DNA of 64,000 nt from Granulicella sp. S190 (GCF_009766095.1 NZ_LMUD01000009.1:229650-293649); one strand, 5' to 3'. Positions 28,986 to 37,936 are shown, counted from the first letter of the stretch. Numbers and translations: made by a program. Notes: generated by a model not told the origin, from the letters alone.

Positions 28986-30775
28986 GGAGCTACCGGTACG
29001 CTAACGCTGGCAACTTTTGACTTCTGGGCGGCGATCCAGTGGTTGGTGCGCTGTTCGAGCAGGTCTAGCGGGAGTACGCCTGCGCTGAGCATCTCGTCGT
29101 GGAAGGCACGGAGATCGAAGTTCGGTCCCAGCTCTCTTTTGGCGCGCTCGCGAAGCTCGATGAACTTGAGCTGGCCGATCTTGTAGGCGAGGGCCTGGCC
29201 GGGCCATGCGATGTAGCGGTCGGTTTCGGACTGGATCTCTGGGCCCTGGAGGCTGTCGGTATGCTCGAAGAGTGCGACGACCTGCTCGCGCGTCCAGCCC
29301 TGGGAGTGGATGCCGGTATCGACGACGAGGCGGACGGCACGGAAGAGCTCTGAGGAGAGGCGACCGTAGTCGCTGACGGGATCCTGATAGAAGCCTACAT
29401 CCTTGCCGAGTTGTTCGGCGTAGAGCGCCCAGCCTTCGGTGTAGGCGGTGAATCCGCCGCCGTGGATGCGGAACTGCGGGAGGCCTTTGAGCTGCTGCTG
29501 GACGGAGCGCTGCATGTGATGGCCGGGGATGCCTTCGTGGTAGGCGATGGCCTCGTCGTTGATCAGCGAACGGTGTGCGAAGTCGCTGACACCGACGGAG
29601 ACGCGCCCGGGACGTTTGCAGTCGGGCGTGCCGGTCTGGTAGTGGGTGGCTGCGGCGGCCTGATAGGCGGGGATGGCTTCGACGGTGACCGGGCAGTCGG
29701 GCAGAACGGTGAAGAGCTCGGGGAGCTTGGGCTGCATTTGTGCGATGTAGTGGCGGAAGGTATCGAGGATCTCTTCGGAGGAGGTCGGGGTGTACTTGGG
29801 ATTGGCTTTAATGGAGGCGCGGAAGCTTTCGAGATCCTTGAAGCCTGCCTTGTGGGCGATGGTGGTCATCTCGGCGGTGATGCGGGTGATCTCATCGAGG
29901 CCAAGCTGATGGATCTGCGCGGGAGTCATGTCGGTGGTGGTCTGCTCGCGTACGGCTACCTCATAGCGATGTTTGCCATCGGGGAGCGTTGAAACACTGA
30001 TAGCAGTGCGGCCGTGCGGGGCGTAGTCATTGGCGATGAAGGTGGCGAAGGTGCGGTAGGCGGGCGAGACCTCGGTGTCGACGGTCTGCTGGATTGCCGT
30101 GGTGAGGCGCTGGCGATCGGCGTCAGAGAAGGAGGCGGGAATCTTCTTGATGGCGATGAGAAACGGGCTGGTGGCGGCGATGTCTGAGGCCTGGTGGGCG
30201 ACCTGCTCGAGGAGAAAGCGAGGCGGCATGAGGTTATCTTTGAGTCCGAGGCGAAGAACGTCGGTGGACTGAGCGAGGACGCGGGGAATCTGGTGGAGGC
30301 GGGCGATGTAGTCGTCGTAGTGCTGGACGGTATCGAGGGGAACGGCTAACGGCAGATCGGAGAGTGAGGTGTGGATGCCGTTTTGCTGGTTGACGGACAT
30401 CTCGTAGTTTTTGAGGCCGAAGTCTTCGATGTTCTGCTTGAGCCTGCGCTCCATGAGTTGGTGGGAGAGTAGGTCCTGTTCGGGAAAACCCGTGGCGTCG
30501 ATAGCAGAGAGTCGGCGCAGGTCGGCCTGATTGTCGGCGTTCTGCTGGACAATGGCAGCCAGGGAGTAGTCGGCGAGCTTGTCGTTGTAGCGATAGTCGC
30601 CGACGGCGGTGGCGCGCTCTGGATTTTTCTTAAGGTCGGCCTGGTAGATCTCTTCAAAGAGTGCGTTCTGAGCGGCGATGCGAGTCTCGACGGGGACGGA
30701 GCTAGCGTGTGCCCAAGGGGGGAGGGAGGCGCAGAGGGAGGTGGCCAGAACAAGGGTCAGCAGATGAAAGCGCAT
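28982..30775 (-). CDS. DUF885 family secreted protein (putative metallopeptidase)
   Basis: Exported protein of 597 residues with a signal peptide ending AHASS and the DUF885 domain. A zinc-peptidase-like motif HEGIPGHH with the downstream YTEGWALYAE glutamate supports an M32/gluzincin-like metallopeptidase fold, as suggested for this family. Common in acidobacteria, often in multiple copies; substrate unknown. The stop codon overlaps that of the convergent molybdopterin gene. ATG 30775 is followed directly by the signal peptide, so the start is secure. Confidence 0.85.
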   Translation of the reverse strand: MRFHLLTLVLATSLCASLPPWAHASSVPVETRIAAQNALFEEIYQADLKKNPERATAVGDYRYNDKLADYSLAAIVQQNADNQADLRRLSAIDATGFPEQDLLSHQLMERRLKQNIEDFGLKNYEMSVNQQNGIHTSLSDLPLAVPLDTVQHYDDYIARLHQIPRVLAQSTDVLRLGLKDNLMPPRFLLEQVAHQASDIAATSPFLIAIKKIPASFSDADRQRLTTAIQQTVDTEVSPAYRTFATFIANDYAPHGRTAISVSTLPDGKHRYEVAVREQTTTDMTPAQIHQLGLDEITRITAEMTTIAHKAGFKDLESFRASIKANPKYTPTSSEEILDTFRHYIAQMQPKLPELFTVLPDCPVTVEAIPAYQAAAATHYQTGTPDCKRPGRVSVGVSDFAHRSLINDEAIAYHEGIPGHHMQRSVQQQLKGLPQFRIHGGGFTAYTEGWALYAEQLGKDVGFYQDPVSDYGRLSSELFRAVRLVVDTGIHSQGWTREQVVALFEHTDSLQGPEIQSETDRYIAWPGQALAYKIGQLKFIELRERAKRELGPNFDLRAFHDEMLSAGVLPLDLLEQRTNHWIAAQKSKVASVSVPVAP

Positions 30776-30847
30776 GGAGGGAGGGTAGCAGATCTGATAT
30801 CTGATTTCGTTGTGCGCGGGACGAATTTGAAAAAAGGCGGCCGAGTT

Positions 30848-31210
30848 TTACGTCGCGATGGTGCCCTGATGGAAGACGAGCTGCCAACGGTTGTCGCGGA
30901 AGGTCCAGAGAGAGGAGCGGTGGGAGCTGGCTATGGCGGTCTTTGCGCGGTAGGTGGCGAGGACGACATCTTCGGCGAGCTGCGCGATATAGAAGTGATG
31001 GATGGTGGCTGGGCGAGCAGAACTTTTTAGAAGGACGTCGATGACCTGTTGTCGGTTGAAGACACGGCCGGAGGTGCAGAACTCTCTGTACTCGTCAGCG
31101 AAGAGTGGGATCAGGGTGGTGCGGTCCGACTCCCGGTCGGGGTGGAGGAGGCGCTCTTCCAGCGCGTAGAGGTGATCCTGGAGCTCGGCTTTTTTCATAG
31201 AGCTTTTCAT
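30848..31210 (-). CDS. DUF4440/SnoaL-like (NTF2 fold) protein
   Basis: Small protein of 120 residues with the NTF2-like DUF4440 pattern: an N-terminal helix (LQDHLYALEERLL), LFADEYREFCTSGRVFNRQQVID, and the final strands SSLWTFRDNRWQLVFHQG. Members are varied in function (association domains, small-molecule enzymes). ATG 31210 is taken; an internal ATG at 31198 is also possible. It lies 45 bases downstream of prmC on the same strand. Confidence 0.75.
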   Translation of the reverse strand: MKSSMKKAELQDHLYALEERLLHPDRESDRTTLIPLFADEYREFCTSGRVFNRQQVIDVLLKSSARPATIHHFYIAQLAEDVVLATYRAKTAIASSHRSSLWTFRDNRWQLVFHQGTIAT

Positions 31211-31255
31211 GGAATTAAGGCTCTGACTGTTATACGAACGACAGCGCAGAGGGTT

Positions 31256-32155
31256 TCATTGTGACAGATTCGGCCCTCTCCGGTCGAAGGTATCTGGTTT
31301 GCGCGCGAGGGCTACCCGGGGAATCTGCTGGAGATCGTTGATGAAGGAGATTTCATTCCAGCCGGTGAGCAGGTTGGTGAGGGACAGCTGCTGGCCGTGG
31401 CCGATCTCCAGCGCCAACAGGCCGTTTGATTTGAGCGCTTTGCCAGCCTCGGGAATGAGGCGGCGATAGATGTCCAGACCGGTTTCGCCGGCGAAGAGTG
31501 CGGCTGTGGGTTCGTGCTCGCGAACCTGCGGATGAAGAGAGGAGCGGTCGGACTCCGGAATGTAGGGCGGGTTGCTGAGGATCGCATCGAAGGTTTCGTC
31601 AGGGTTGATTGCGGCCAGGAGATCGGAGTGAAGGAAGCGGATGCGGTCCTCTAGGTGGTACAGGCGGGCATTGCGTTCTGCGACGGCAAGGGCTTCATGG
31701 GAAAGATCGATGGCTGTGATCTCTGCTAGGGGGAGATGGACGGCGAGCGCGATGGCGATGGCGCCTGATCCCGTGCCGACATCGACCAACTTCAGGGGGC
31801 GGTCTGTGGGTAGGAGGTGGAGCACGGCTTCGACGAGGTGCTCAGTCTCAGGGCGAGGGATGAGGACGGCTGGGGTTACGTGAAGTAGAAGGCCGTAGAA
31901 CTCCTGCTCGCCGGTGATGTATTGAATGGGCTCGAGCTGCAGACGGCGAGCGATGGTGCTTTGATAGAGGGCCTGCTGGCTGGGAGTGAGGATGCTGTCG
32001 GGATGAGCGATGAGGGTGACGCGGGAGATTTTGGCGATGTGGAGCAGGAGGAGTTCGGCATCGCGATGGGCGTGCTCGCTAAGGTGTGGGCTGGCAGCCA
32101 GTTCGGCGGCGGCAGTGGTGATGGCCTGGCGAAGGGTCATCACTTTTTCAGCCAT
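31256..32155 (-). CDS. prmC: peptide chain release factor N5-glutamine methyltransferase PrmC
   Basis: Methylates the glutamine of the GGQ motif in release factors RF1 and RF2 using SAM. At 299 residues the length is normal. There is a helical N-terminal domain (ITTAAAELAASP...), SAM motif I VDVGTGSGAIAIALA, and the diagnostic NPPYIPESD substrate-binding motif. Usually paired with prfA in other bacteria; here prfA is not visible in the window. The gene is divergent from the mutarotase gene. Confidence 0.93.
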   Translation of the reverse strand: MAEKVMTLRQAITTAAAELAASPHLSEHAHRDAELLLLHIAKISRVTLIAHPDSILTPSQQALYQSTIARRLQLEPIQYITGEQEFYGLLLHVTPAVLIPRPETEHLVEAVLHLLPTDRPLKLVDVGTGSGAIAIALAVHLPLAEITAIDLSHEALAVAERNARLYHLEDRIRFLHSDLLAAINPDETFDAILSNPPYIPESDRSSLHPQVREHEPTAALFAGETGLDIYRRLIPEAGKALKSNGLLALEIGHGQQLSLTNLLTGWNEISFINDLQQIPRVALARKPDTFDRRGPNLSQ

Positions 32156-32263
32156 CGTGAGCAGAAGTATGACGAGAGCTTCGCGAGTTTGCCGGGGGCT
32201 GACCTCTCATCCTCTCGCATCGGTTCATCTTAACTCACGCGCATCTACTAAACTGACTGCACG

Positions 32264-33169
32264 ATGGATATCAACGAACTGAACGAACACTATGGCCTGC
32301 CGGGAGTCCTGATATTTCGGGCGACGGCGAGCGGCTTGATCCACGCCGACATCACCACGCCGCACGCGAGCGCGACGGTCTATCTGCAAGGCGCGCACCT
32401 GACGGCATGGCAGCCTGCGGGGCACCAGGCGGCGATCTTTACCAGCCGCAAGACCGAGCTTGCGCCAGGCAAGGCGATTCGCGGCGGGGTGCCGATTGCG
32501 TTTCCGTGGTTCGCAACGCGGCACGATGGAAAGACCGGACCGTCGCATGGCTTCGCGCGAATTCAGGATTGGACGCTTGCCTTTGCGGCGCTGTCCGGCG
32601 ACGACCTGCATCTTTCATTTACGCTTGGGCCGTCGGACCTGAGCCGCAGCCTGGGATACGATCAGTTCCGCCTTGCATATCAGCTCACCATCGGGCGCAC
32701 GCTGTCGATGCAGTTGACGGTGGCCAATGATGCGTCGACACCGCTGGTCTTTGAAGAGGCGCTGCATACCTACTACGCAGTCTCGGATATTCACGAGGTG
32801 GCGATTGCGGGCCTCGATGGGGTCAGCTACCTCGACAAGGTCGACAATTTTGCGAAGAAGCAGCAGCACGGAGAGATCACGGTGACGGGTCCGACGGATC
32901 GTGTTTATCTGGACACCACTGCTACCTGCACGGTGAACGATCATGCGGGGAAGCGCCGCATCATTGTTGCGAAGACCGGCTCGACCACTACCGTGGTGTG
33001 GAATCCGTGGGAGTCTGGAGCGGCGAAGCTGGCAGATATGGACCCGACGGAGTGGCATGAGTTCGTCGCGGTGGAGACGGTGAACGCTGCGACGGATGCG
33101 ATAACGCTTGCGCCAGGTGCTGCGCATACGATGAAGGCGCAGATCGCGGTGGAAGAGATTCGCTCGTGA
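32264..33169 (+). CDS. D-hexose-6-phosphate mutarotase (YeaD-like)
   Basis: Aldose-epimerase-fold protein of 301 residues that interconverts anomers of hexose 6-phosphates in the cytosol. YeaD-like landmarks: QGAHLTAWQPAG, RGGVPIAFPWF, GPSHGFAR with the first catalytic-site histidine, EEALHTYYAVSD with the second, and the C-terminal VAVETVNA glutamate. ATG 32264 begins MDINELNEHYG. Its stop codon overlaps the start of maf, so the two are coupled. Confidence 0.9.
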   Translation: MDINELNEHYGLPGVLIFRATASGLIHADITTPHASATVYLQGAHLTAWQPAGHQAAIFTSRKTELAPGKAIRGGVPIAFPWFATRHDGKTGPSHGFARIQDWTLAFAALSGDDLHLSFTLGPSDLSRSLGYDQFRLAYQLTIGRTLSMQLTVANDASTPLVFEEALHTYYAVSDIHEVAIAGLDGVSYLDKVDNFAKKQQHGEITVTGPTDRVYLDTTATCTVNDHAGKRRIIVAKTGSTTTVVWNPWESGAAKLADMDPTEWHEFVAVETVNAATDAITLAPGAAHTMKAQIAVEEIRS

Positions 33170-33774
33170 TGCTTCTTCTTGCCTCCGCTTCGCCACGTCG
33201 CCATGAACTACTCACGCAGGCGGGACTGACGTTTACCGTTGCGCCTGCCAACCTGAACGAAGATCTGTTGCCGAATGAAGCTGCTGCGGCTTATGTCCAG
33301 CGGCTTGCAGAGGAGAAGGCTCAGGCTGTCTGGAATGCTCACAGGTCCTCAGACAGTTTGGACGAGCCGTTGGTCGTACTGGGCGCAGATACCTGCGTGG
33401 TGGTCGAGGGACATATCCTGGGCAAGCCAGCCAATGCTGCCGACGCTCGCCGGATGCTGGAGCTGCTGAGCGGGCGCACCCACGCGGTGCTGACTGGTAT
33501 CGCGGCAGTGACGGCGAAGAAGACGGTTAGAGATCTCGACATTACGCAGGTGACGTTTAATGTGATCACCGACGCGGAGATCGGGCGATATATTGCCAGC
33601 GGTGAGCCGCTGGATAAGGCAGGGGCTTACGCGATCCAGGGTTATGCGGCGCGATGGATTCCGCGGATTGAGGGCTGCTACTTCAACGTGGTCGGTCTGC
33701 CAATTGCGCGCACGATTGCGTTGCTGGCACAGGCCCAGCTGGATACGCCTGCTGTGGATAAGGTCTCGGAGTAG
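33169..33774 (+). CDS. Maf-like nucleotide pyrophosphatase
   Basis: Cytosolic nucleoside-triphosphate pyrophosphatase of the Maf family, about 201 residues. LASASPRRHELL at the N-terminus binds nucleotide, VVLGADTCVVV holds the metal-binding aspartate, and YAIQGYAARWI is the second signature. The start can be GTG 33166 or ATG 33169; both overlap the mutarotase stop. It limits incorporation of modified or non-canonical nucleotides in relatives. Confidence 0.9.
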   Translation: MLLLASASPRRHELLTQAGLTFTVAPANLNEDLLPNEAAAAYVQRLAEEKAQAVWNAHRSSDSLDEPLVVLGADTCVVVEGHILGKPANAADARRMLELLSGRTHAVLTGIAAVTAKKTVRDLDITQVTFNVITDAEIGRYIASGEPLDKAGAYAIQGYAARWIPRIEGCYFNVVGLPIARTIALLAQAQLDTPAVDKVSE

Positions 33775-33796
33775 GTATAGGCGGCTGGCCATTTGG

Positions 33797-34933
33797 TCAT
33801 TCGCTGCTGGCGATCATGGCTGCGAGCAGGGCCGTTCGCGGGACCAGATGCTCGATGAGGACGGACTCGTGGGCAGCGTGGGCACCGTCTCCGACTGCGC
33901 CCATTCCGTCGAGCGTGGGCACACCGAGGGCAGCGGTGAAGTTGCCGTCCGAGCCGCCTCCGGTGGAGGCCTCTTCAAGGACGAAGCCAAGTTCTGCTGC
34001 GAGCGAACGCGCTTTTTTGAAGAGCGCGATGGTTCCCGGTTTTCGCTCCATCGGAGGGCGGTTGATGCCGCCGGTGATAGTGAGTTTGCAGTGTCGATCT
34101 GAGACTTTGAGCCGGCGGAAGAGGCGGTCGACGTAGGCGGCGTCGCTGGCCCTGGCGATGCGGACGTCTACCTCGGTGGAAGCGTGCGAAGGGACCACGT
34201 TAGAGCGCGTTCCACCAGCGATGACACCACAGTTTACCGTCAGTTTGCGCGGTAGATTTGTGAAGCTGGAGATGGTCTGGACCTGTTTCGCCAGCTCGAG
34301 GATGGCGGAGTGGCCGCGCTCAAAGTCAACCCCGCTGTGTGCTCCTACCCCGGTAACCTGCACATTATATTGGCCTACTCCTTTTCGGGAGGTCTTATAG
34401 GCGAGCCCCTGAGCAGGCTCCAGGACGAAAACGGCGGATGATTCTTTCGCTAACTTTTCTGTGATCGGACGGGAGATCGTGCTCCCCACTTCTTCGTCAC
34501 TGTTGAGCAGGAGGGTGACTGGACGAGCTAATTTTAGCTGTTGCAATACCTTGAGGGCGGTGAGCGCCATGACCACGCCTGCCTTCATGTCCAGCACGCC
34601 GGGTCCCCAGAGTCGCCCTTCGACCTCGCGGTATGGCATTGTTTTGAGGGTTCCCATGGGCCAGACGGTGTCGAGATGGCCGAGGAGGAGAACTGGCTTC
34701 CGTTTGGAGCGGGGTGGACCGAAGCGAAGTTCGAGGACGTCGCCGAACTGGGTCTGTTTGTGGCGCCTGGTACGGGCTCCGAGGTCTTTAGACCAGAGTT
34801 CGACGAGTGAGGCGGCGGCGTTAACTGCTTGCGGGACTTCACTTGGAGATTCCTGCTGGACGAGATCCCGGAGGGTGGCGAGGATCCAGTGTCTCTGCTT
34901 TTCTACGGCGCTGAGGATCGCTGCGGTTTCCAT
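33797..34933 (-). CDS. M20 family metallopeptidase (carboxypeptidase G2-like)
   Basis: Di-zinc exopeptidase of 378 residues, most similar in pattern to glutamate carboxypeptidase/CPG2-type enzymes. Metal and catalytic residues are visible in LLGHLDTVWP, GVLDMKAG, NSDEEVGS, FVLEPAQ and the C-terminal HAAHESV. The dimerisation domain (about 180-290) contains GVGAHSGVDFERG. No signal peptide, so it acts in the cytosol. Substrate could be a folate-type or acyl-glutamate, but nothing in the sequence fixes this. Divergent from lpxC. Confidence 0.9.
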   Translation of the reverse strand: METAAILSAVEKQRHWILATLRDLVQQESPSEVPQAVNAAASLVELWSKDLGARTRRHKQTQFGDVLELRFGPPRSKRKPVLLLGHLDTVWPMGTLKTMPYREVEGRLWGPGVLDMKAGVVMALTALKVLQQLKLARPVTLLLNSDEEVGSTISRPITEKLAKESSAVFVLEPAQGLAYKTSRKGVGQYNVQVTGVGAHSGVDFERGHSAILELAKQVQTISSFTNLPRKLTVNCGVIAGGTRSNVVPSHASTEVDVRIARASDAAYVDRLFRRLKVSDRHCKLTITGGINRPPMERKPGTIALFKKARSLAAELGFVLEEASTGGGSDGNFTAALGVPTLDGMGAVGDGAHAAHESVLIEHLVPRTALLAAMIASSE

Positions 34934-35008
34934 GGACGGATGTTATAGCAATGAAAGGGATTAGTTTCCGGAGTTCCTGAGGAAAAAAGTAGTCAATTAG
35001 TTGGGAGT

Positions 35009-35048
35009 AATGTGTCTTATTTGCCACATTGAGGGAAACTATTTCCCT
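35009..35048. promoter_or_regulatory. two adjacent palindromes between M20 peptidase and lpxC
   Basis: AATGTG...CACATT (35009-35030, 10-base spacer) followed by AGGGAAA, CTA, TTTCCCT (35032-35048) in a short AT-rich divergent promoter region. The second ends 36 bases before the lpxC start. Operator function is inferred from position and symmetry. Confidence 0.4.
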
Positions 35049-35084
35049 TGTAACCTCATGGGTGGTTGCCGGAGACGCTGATTC

Positions 35085-35999
35085 GTGGCCCTGGAAGCTC
35101 ACTTTGAGCAGACAATTCGTTCGGAGATAGAGTTCAGTGGCATCGGCTTGCATAGCGGCGCCCCGGTGCTGATGCGACTGGTTCCGGCACCTGCTGGATC
35201 GGGTATCGTCTTTCGACGCACCGACTTAGACAATTTTGAAATCGCCGCCATTGGGCGTAATGTGGCGAAGGTAAGCTACGCTACGAGCTTGATGCGGCAG
35301 AGCGTTTTGATCTCGACGACGGAGCATTTGTTATCTGCTCTTATCGGCTTCGGCGTGGATAACGTGATCGTCGAAGTGGATAATCTTGAGGTGCCGATCC
35401 TGGATGGGAGCGCTTTGCCCTATGTGCAAGCCTTTCATTCTGTTGGGATTAAGCAGCAGAGGCGAAAACGCGAGTACCTGAAGATTCTAAAAGAGGTGGA
35501 GGTCCGGGATGGGTCCAAGTTTATTGGGGTCTATCCGGGGTCTGGCTACAGGATTCAGTACACGATCGACTTCCCGCAACCTATTGGTTATGAGACGTTT
35601 AAGGGCGATCTGGCGACGGGGGATTACGTTAAATTAATAGCTCCGGCAAGGACGTTTGGGTTCAAAGAAGATGAGGCGATGCTGCGCGATATGGGGCTGA
35701 TTCGTGGAGTTTCGGATGAAAGCGCTATTATTCTTTCGCGGCAAGGTGTTGAAAATGGGCCACTTCGGTTTGATGATGAGTTTGTGCGACACAAGGTGCT
35801 GGACCTGATTGGGGATCTGGCGTTGGCGGGGCGGAGAATCCAGGGCAATGTGGTGGCCGAGCGTGCAGGCCATGCGATGCATACTGCTCTTGTGCAACGA
35901 CTTATGCGGGACCGGTCGGCGTGGGAGCTAGCCCATGGATACGATGAGGTAGCGGAGCCTGCGGCGGTGGGACTGCTGCAGCCAGCCACGGTTTTGTGA
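35085..35999 (+). CDS. lpxC: UDP-3-O-acyl-N-acetylglucosamine deacetylase LpxC
   Basis: Zinc deacetylase for the first committed step of lipid A synthesis, 304 residues, normal length and not fused to FabZ. Zinc ligands and catalytic residues appear in TTEHLLSAL (His), the HKVLDLIGDLAL segment (His and Asp) and GHAMHTALVQ (His). GTG 35085 starts MALEAHFEQTIRSE. It implies a lipopolysaccharide-bearing outer membrane, in line with the tonB/exbBD genes later in the window. Confidence 0.95.
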   Translation: MALEAHFEQTIRSEIEFSGIGLHSGAPVLMRLVPAPAGSGIVFRRTDLDNFEIAAIGRNVAKVSYATSLMRQSVLISTTEHLLSALIGFGVDNVIVEVDNLEVPILDGSALPYVQAFHSVGIKQQRRKREYLKILKEVEVRDGSKFIGVYPGSGYRIQYTIDFPQPIGYETFKGDLATGDYVKLIAPARTFGFKEDEAMLRDMGLIRGVSDESAIILSRQGVENGPLRFDDEFVRHKVLDLIGDLALAGRRIQGNVVAERAGHAMHTALVQRLMRDRSAWELAHGYDEVAEPAAVGLLQPATVL

Positions 36000-36096
36000 T
36001 TTTTGTGGTGCAAGCGGGTGGTTTGCCGATGGTGGATGGTGGTGACCACGTGGTGATTTGCGTGGCTGTTGTGCACCGTTTTCTGGCGAGGACGAC

Positions 36097-36618
36097 GTGA
36101 GCCATGCTGGCGGCAGTGCGGTTGCGGCGATTGCGCTGGGATCGAACATGGAGTCTTCCTTTGGGGATCGCGAGGCGAACCTGGAGGAGGCGGTGCGGTT
36201 GATTCGGCCGCTGGGTGAGGTGACGGCGGTGTCGTCGTTTTATGACACGGAGCCGGTGGGGTTTCTGGAGCAGCCTCGGTTTTTGAATGCGGCTCTGTTG
36301 CTGAAGACGGTGGTGGAGCCGTTGGTGTTGTTGCGCGAGTTGCTGATGGTGGAGCGGGTCATGGGGCGAGACCGGGCGCGGGCTGTCGCAAAGGGTCCCC
36401 GGGTGATCGATCTGGATCTGCTGTTCTATGTCGATTCTGATGGACGGCAGGTTGTGATGAACTCTGACGAACTGGTGCTGCCGCATCCGGAGATGCAGGA
36501 GCGCAGGTTTGTGCTGGAGCCGCTGGAGGAGGTTGCGCCGGAGATGGTGCATCCGGTTCTTGGGTTGACGGTGCGGGAGATGCTGCAAGGGTTGATGTCG
36601 CGATTCTTGATTCATTGA
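36097..36618 (+). CDS. folK: 2-amino-4-hydroxy-6-hydroxymethyldihydropteridine pyrophosphokinase FolK
   Basis: Transfers pyrophosphate from ATP to 6-hydroxymethyl-dihydropterin in folate synthesis; 173 residues. Motifs: ALGSNMESSFGDREANLEEA, FYDTEPVGFLEQPRFLNAA and GRDRARAVAKGPRVIDLDLL, the last with the metal-binding DLDLL aspartates. GTG 36097 is preceded by GAGG at 5 bases; an upstream TTG at 36058 would add a tail with no family match. Two open frames on, a CADD-family enzyme lies on the same strand and may supply p-aminobenzoate to the same pathway. Confidence 0.92.
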   Translation: MSHAGGSAVAAIALGSNMESSFGDREANLEEAVRLIRPLGEVTAVSSFYDTEPVGFLEQPRFLNAALLLKTVVEPLVLLRELLMVERVMGRDRARAVAKGPRVIDLDLLFYVDSDGRQVVMNSDELVLPHPEMQERRFVLEPLEEVAPEMVHPVLGLTVREMLQGLMSRFLIH

Positions 36619-36690
36619 GTCTTCGGCTGAGGGGGATCCGTTTTTGGCGTATGAAGCCTGTGGAATCGCCGATCTCGAATGGGATGGGGT

Positions 36691-36816
36691 TCAAGCCATT
36701 GGATATTCGGTAGAGAGTTGCACTCTGCAGTCTTTGGCGCGTTTGAGGAGGATGTCGCGTTCGCGGGTGTTGCGGGTTCGGGTGGCGGCTCGTTCGACTT
36801 CGGTGCGGGCTTCCAT
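36691..36816 (-). CDS. candidate 41-residue protein
   Basis: Small frame in the folK-CADD spacer, antisense to both. It reads MEARTEVERAATRTRNTRER and continues DILLKRAKDCRVQLS, an arginine-rich amphipathic helix, with many third-position C or G codons as in the genes around. There is no clear ribosome-binding site. It could be chance in GC-rich DNA. Confidence 0.25.
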   Translation of the reverse strand: MEARTEVERAATRTRNTRERDILLKRAKDCRVQLSTEYPMA

Positions 36817-36893
36817 GGGAAAGAAAAGGTACACTCGATAGATCATCGCGAAGGGGTTGCGCCTCGCGGGAAATCTTCTGATGGAGTACGTCT

Positions 36894-37586
36894 ATGTCGA
36901 TCAATGCTGGGTTCTGGAGCCGTTTCGAGGAGCGCGTTGCGCCGTTCAACCTTTTGCAGCATCCGTTTTATCAGGCGTGGTCGAAGGGTGAGCTGACGCG
37001 CGAGGATCTGCGGGAGTATGCGGCGGAGTACTGGCACCATGTGTCGGCGTTTCCGACCTATTTGAGCGCGCTGCACACGCGGCTGCCGGATGGGGAGATG
37101 CGGCGTGAGGTGTTACGCAATCTTGCGGAGGAAGAGGGCGTGGATGCGGCTACGGCTCGTCCGCACAGCGACCTTTGGATGGATTTTGCTGCGGGGATGG
37201 GGGCTTCGCGCAGCGAGGTGGAAGGGCGTGCGGTGCAGCCTGAGATGACGGCGCTGATGACGACCTTCCGCGAGCTGATGCAGGAGGAGAAGGCTTCGGC
37301 GGCGATGGCTGCGTTGTATGCGTATGAGTCGAAGGTGCCGGCGATTGCTATGACGAAGGCTGAGGGATTGGCGGAGCACTACGGGACGGAAGGCGCTGCG
37401 GCGCGTTACTTCACTCTGCACCAGACGGCGGATGTGGCTCATGCCAGCGTTTGGCGGGAGTTGATTGAGAAGCAGCTTGCTGGTTCGCCGGAGGATGAAG
37501 AGGTTGTGCTGGCGGCGGGTGAGCGTGCGGCGAAGGCGCTTTGGGTTGCTCTGGATGGTGTGGAGCGGCAGCGGCTGGCTAACTAA
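36894..37586 (+). CDS. CADD-family (TenA/haem-oxygenase-like di-iron) p-aminobenzoate enzyme
   Basis: Helical TenA/haem-oxygenase-like protein of 230 residues, CADD-family type. Chlamydial CADD makes p-aminobenzoate from one of its own tyrosines, using a metal site. The metal ligands are seen in spacing close to CADD: Glu79-81 in LAEEEG, His91 in RPHSDLW, Glu145 in YESKVP, His176, Asp180 and His183 in LHQTADVAHASVW. A lysine (Lys155, AMTKAEG) stands ten residues after Glu145 as in CADD, and Tyr26 in HPFYQAW is near the donor tyrosine position. Proximity to folK supports a folate role. Self-sacrificing chemistry here is inference. Confidence 0.85.
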   Translation: MSINAGFWSRFEERVAPFNLLQHPFYQAWSKGELTREDLREYAAEYWHHVSAFPTYLSALHTRLPDGEMRREVLRNLAEEEGVDAATARPHSDLWMDFAAGMGASRSEVEGRAVQPEMTALMTTFRELMQEEKASAAMAALYAYESKVPAIAMTKAEGLAEHYGTEGAAARYFTLHQTADVAHASVWRELIEKQLAGSPEDEEVVLAAGERAAKALWVALDGVERQRLAN

Positions 37587-37726
37587 TTTTCTTAGTTTTT
37601 GATGAGAAGGATCAGGCGAAACGCCTGGTCCTTTTCTTTTTTGCTGGTGTAGTGATGCGAGGGCTGGTCCGGTTGACTTCGCTCAGGATGACGGATTGGC
37701 GAGGTGAAGTGGTAACGGAGGGAACC

Positions 37727-37767
37727 GCAGATTCCTCTGCTTCGCTGCGGAATGACAAACAAAAGGA
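37727..37767. repeat. dispersed repeat family A, copy 4
   Basis: GCAGATTCC...GGAATGACAAACAAAAGGA with ATTCC/GGAAT arms around a TCTGCTTCGCTGC centre. It is the best intergenic match to the clpB-embedded copy. Confidence 0.65.
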
Positions 37768-37787
37768 CAGGCTACTGCACTGCAAAA

Positions 37788-37826
37788 GCAGATTCCTTCG
37801 TTTCGCTGCGGAATGACAACAAAAGG
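37788..37826. repeat. dispersed repeat family A, copy 5
   Basis: GCAGATTCC...GGAATGACAACAAAAGGG, 61 bases after copy 4 and in the same orientation, followed by GGGCAACGGCAA as at 10.8 kb. Confidence 0.65.
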
Positions 37827-37936
37827 GTGGGCAACGGCAATGAAACGGCAAAGACAACGGGCTGCGGCAAGTGAGAACTGCAACAACAACGACCAGTGCA
37901 CAATGACCGCAATAATGATGGCAGGTACAGAAGCAA

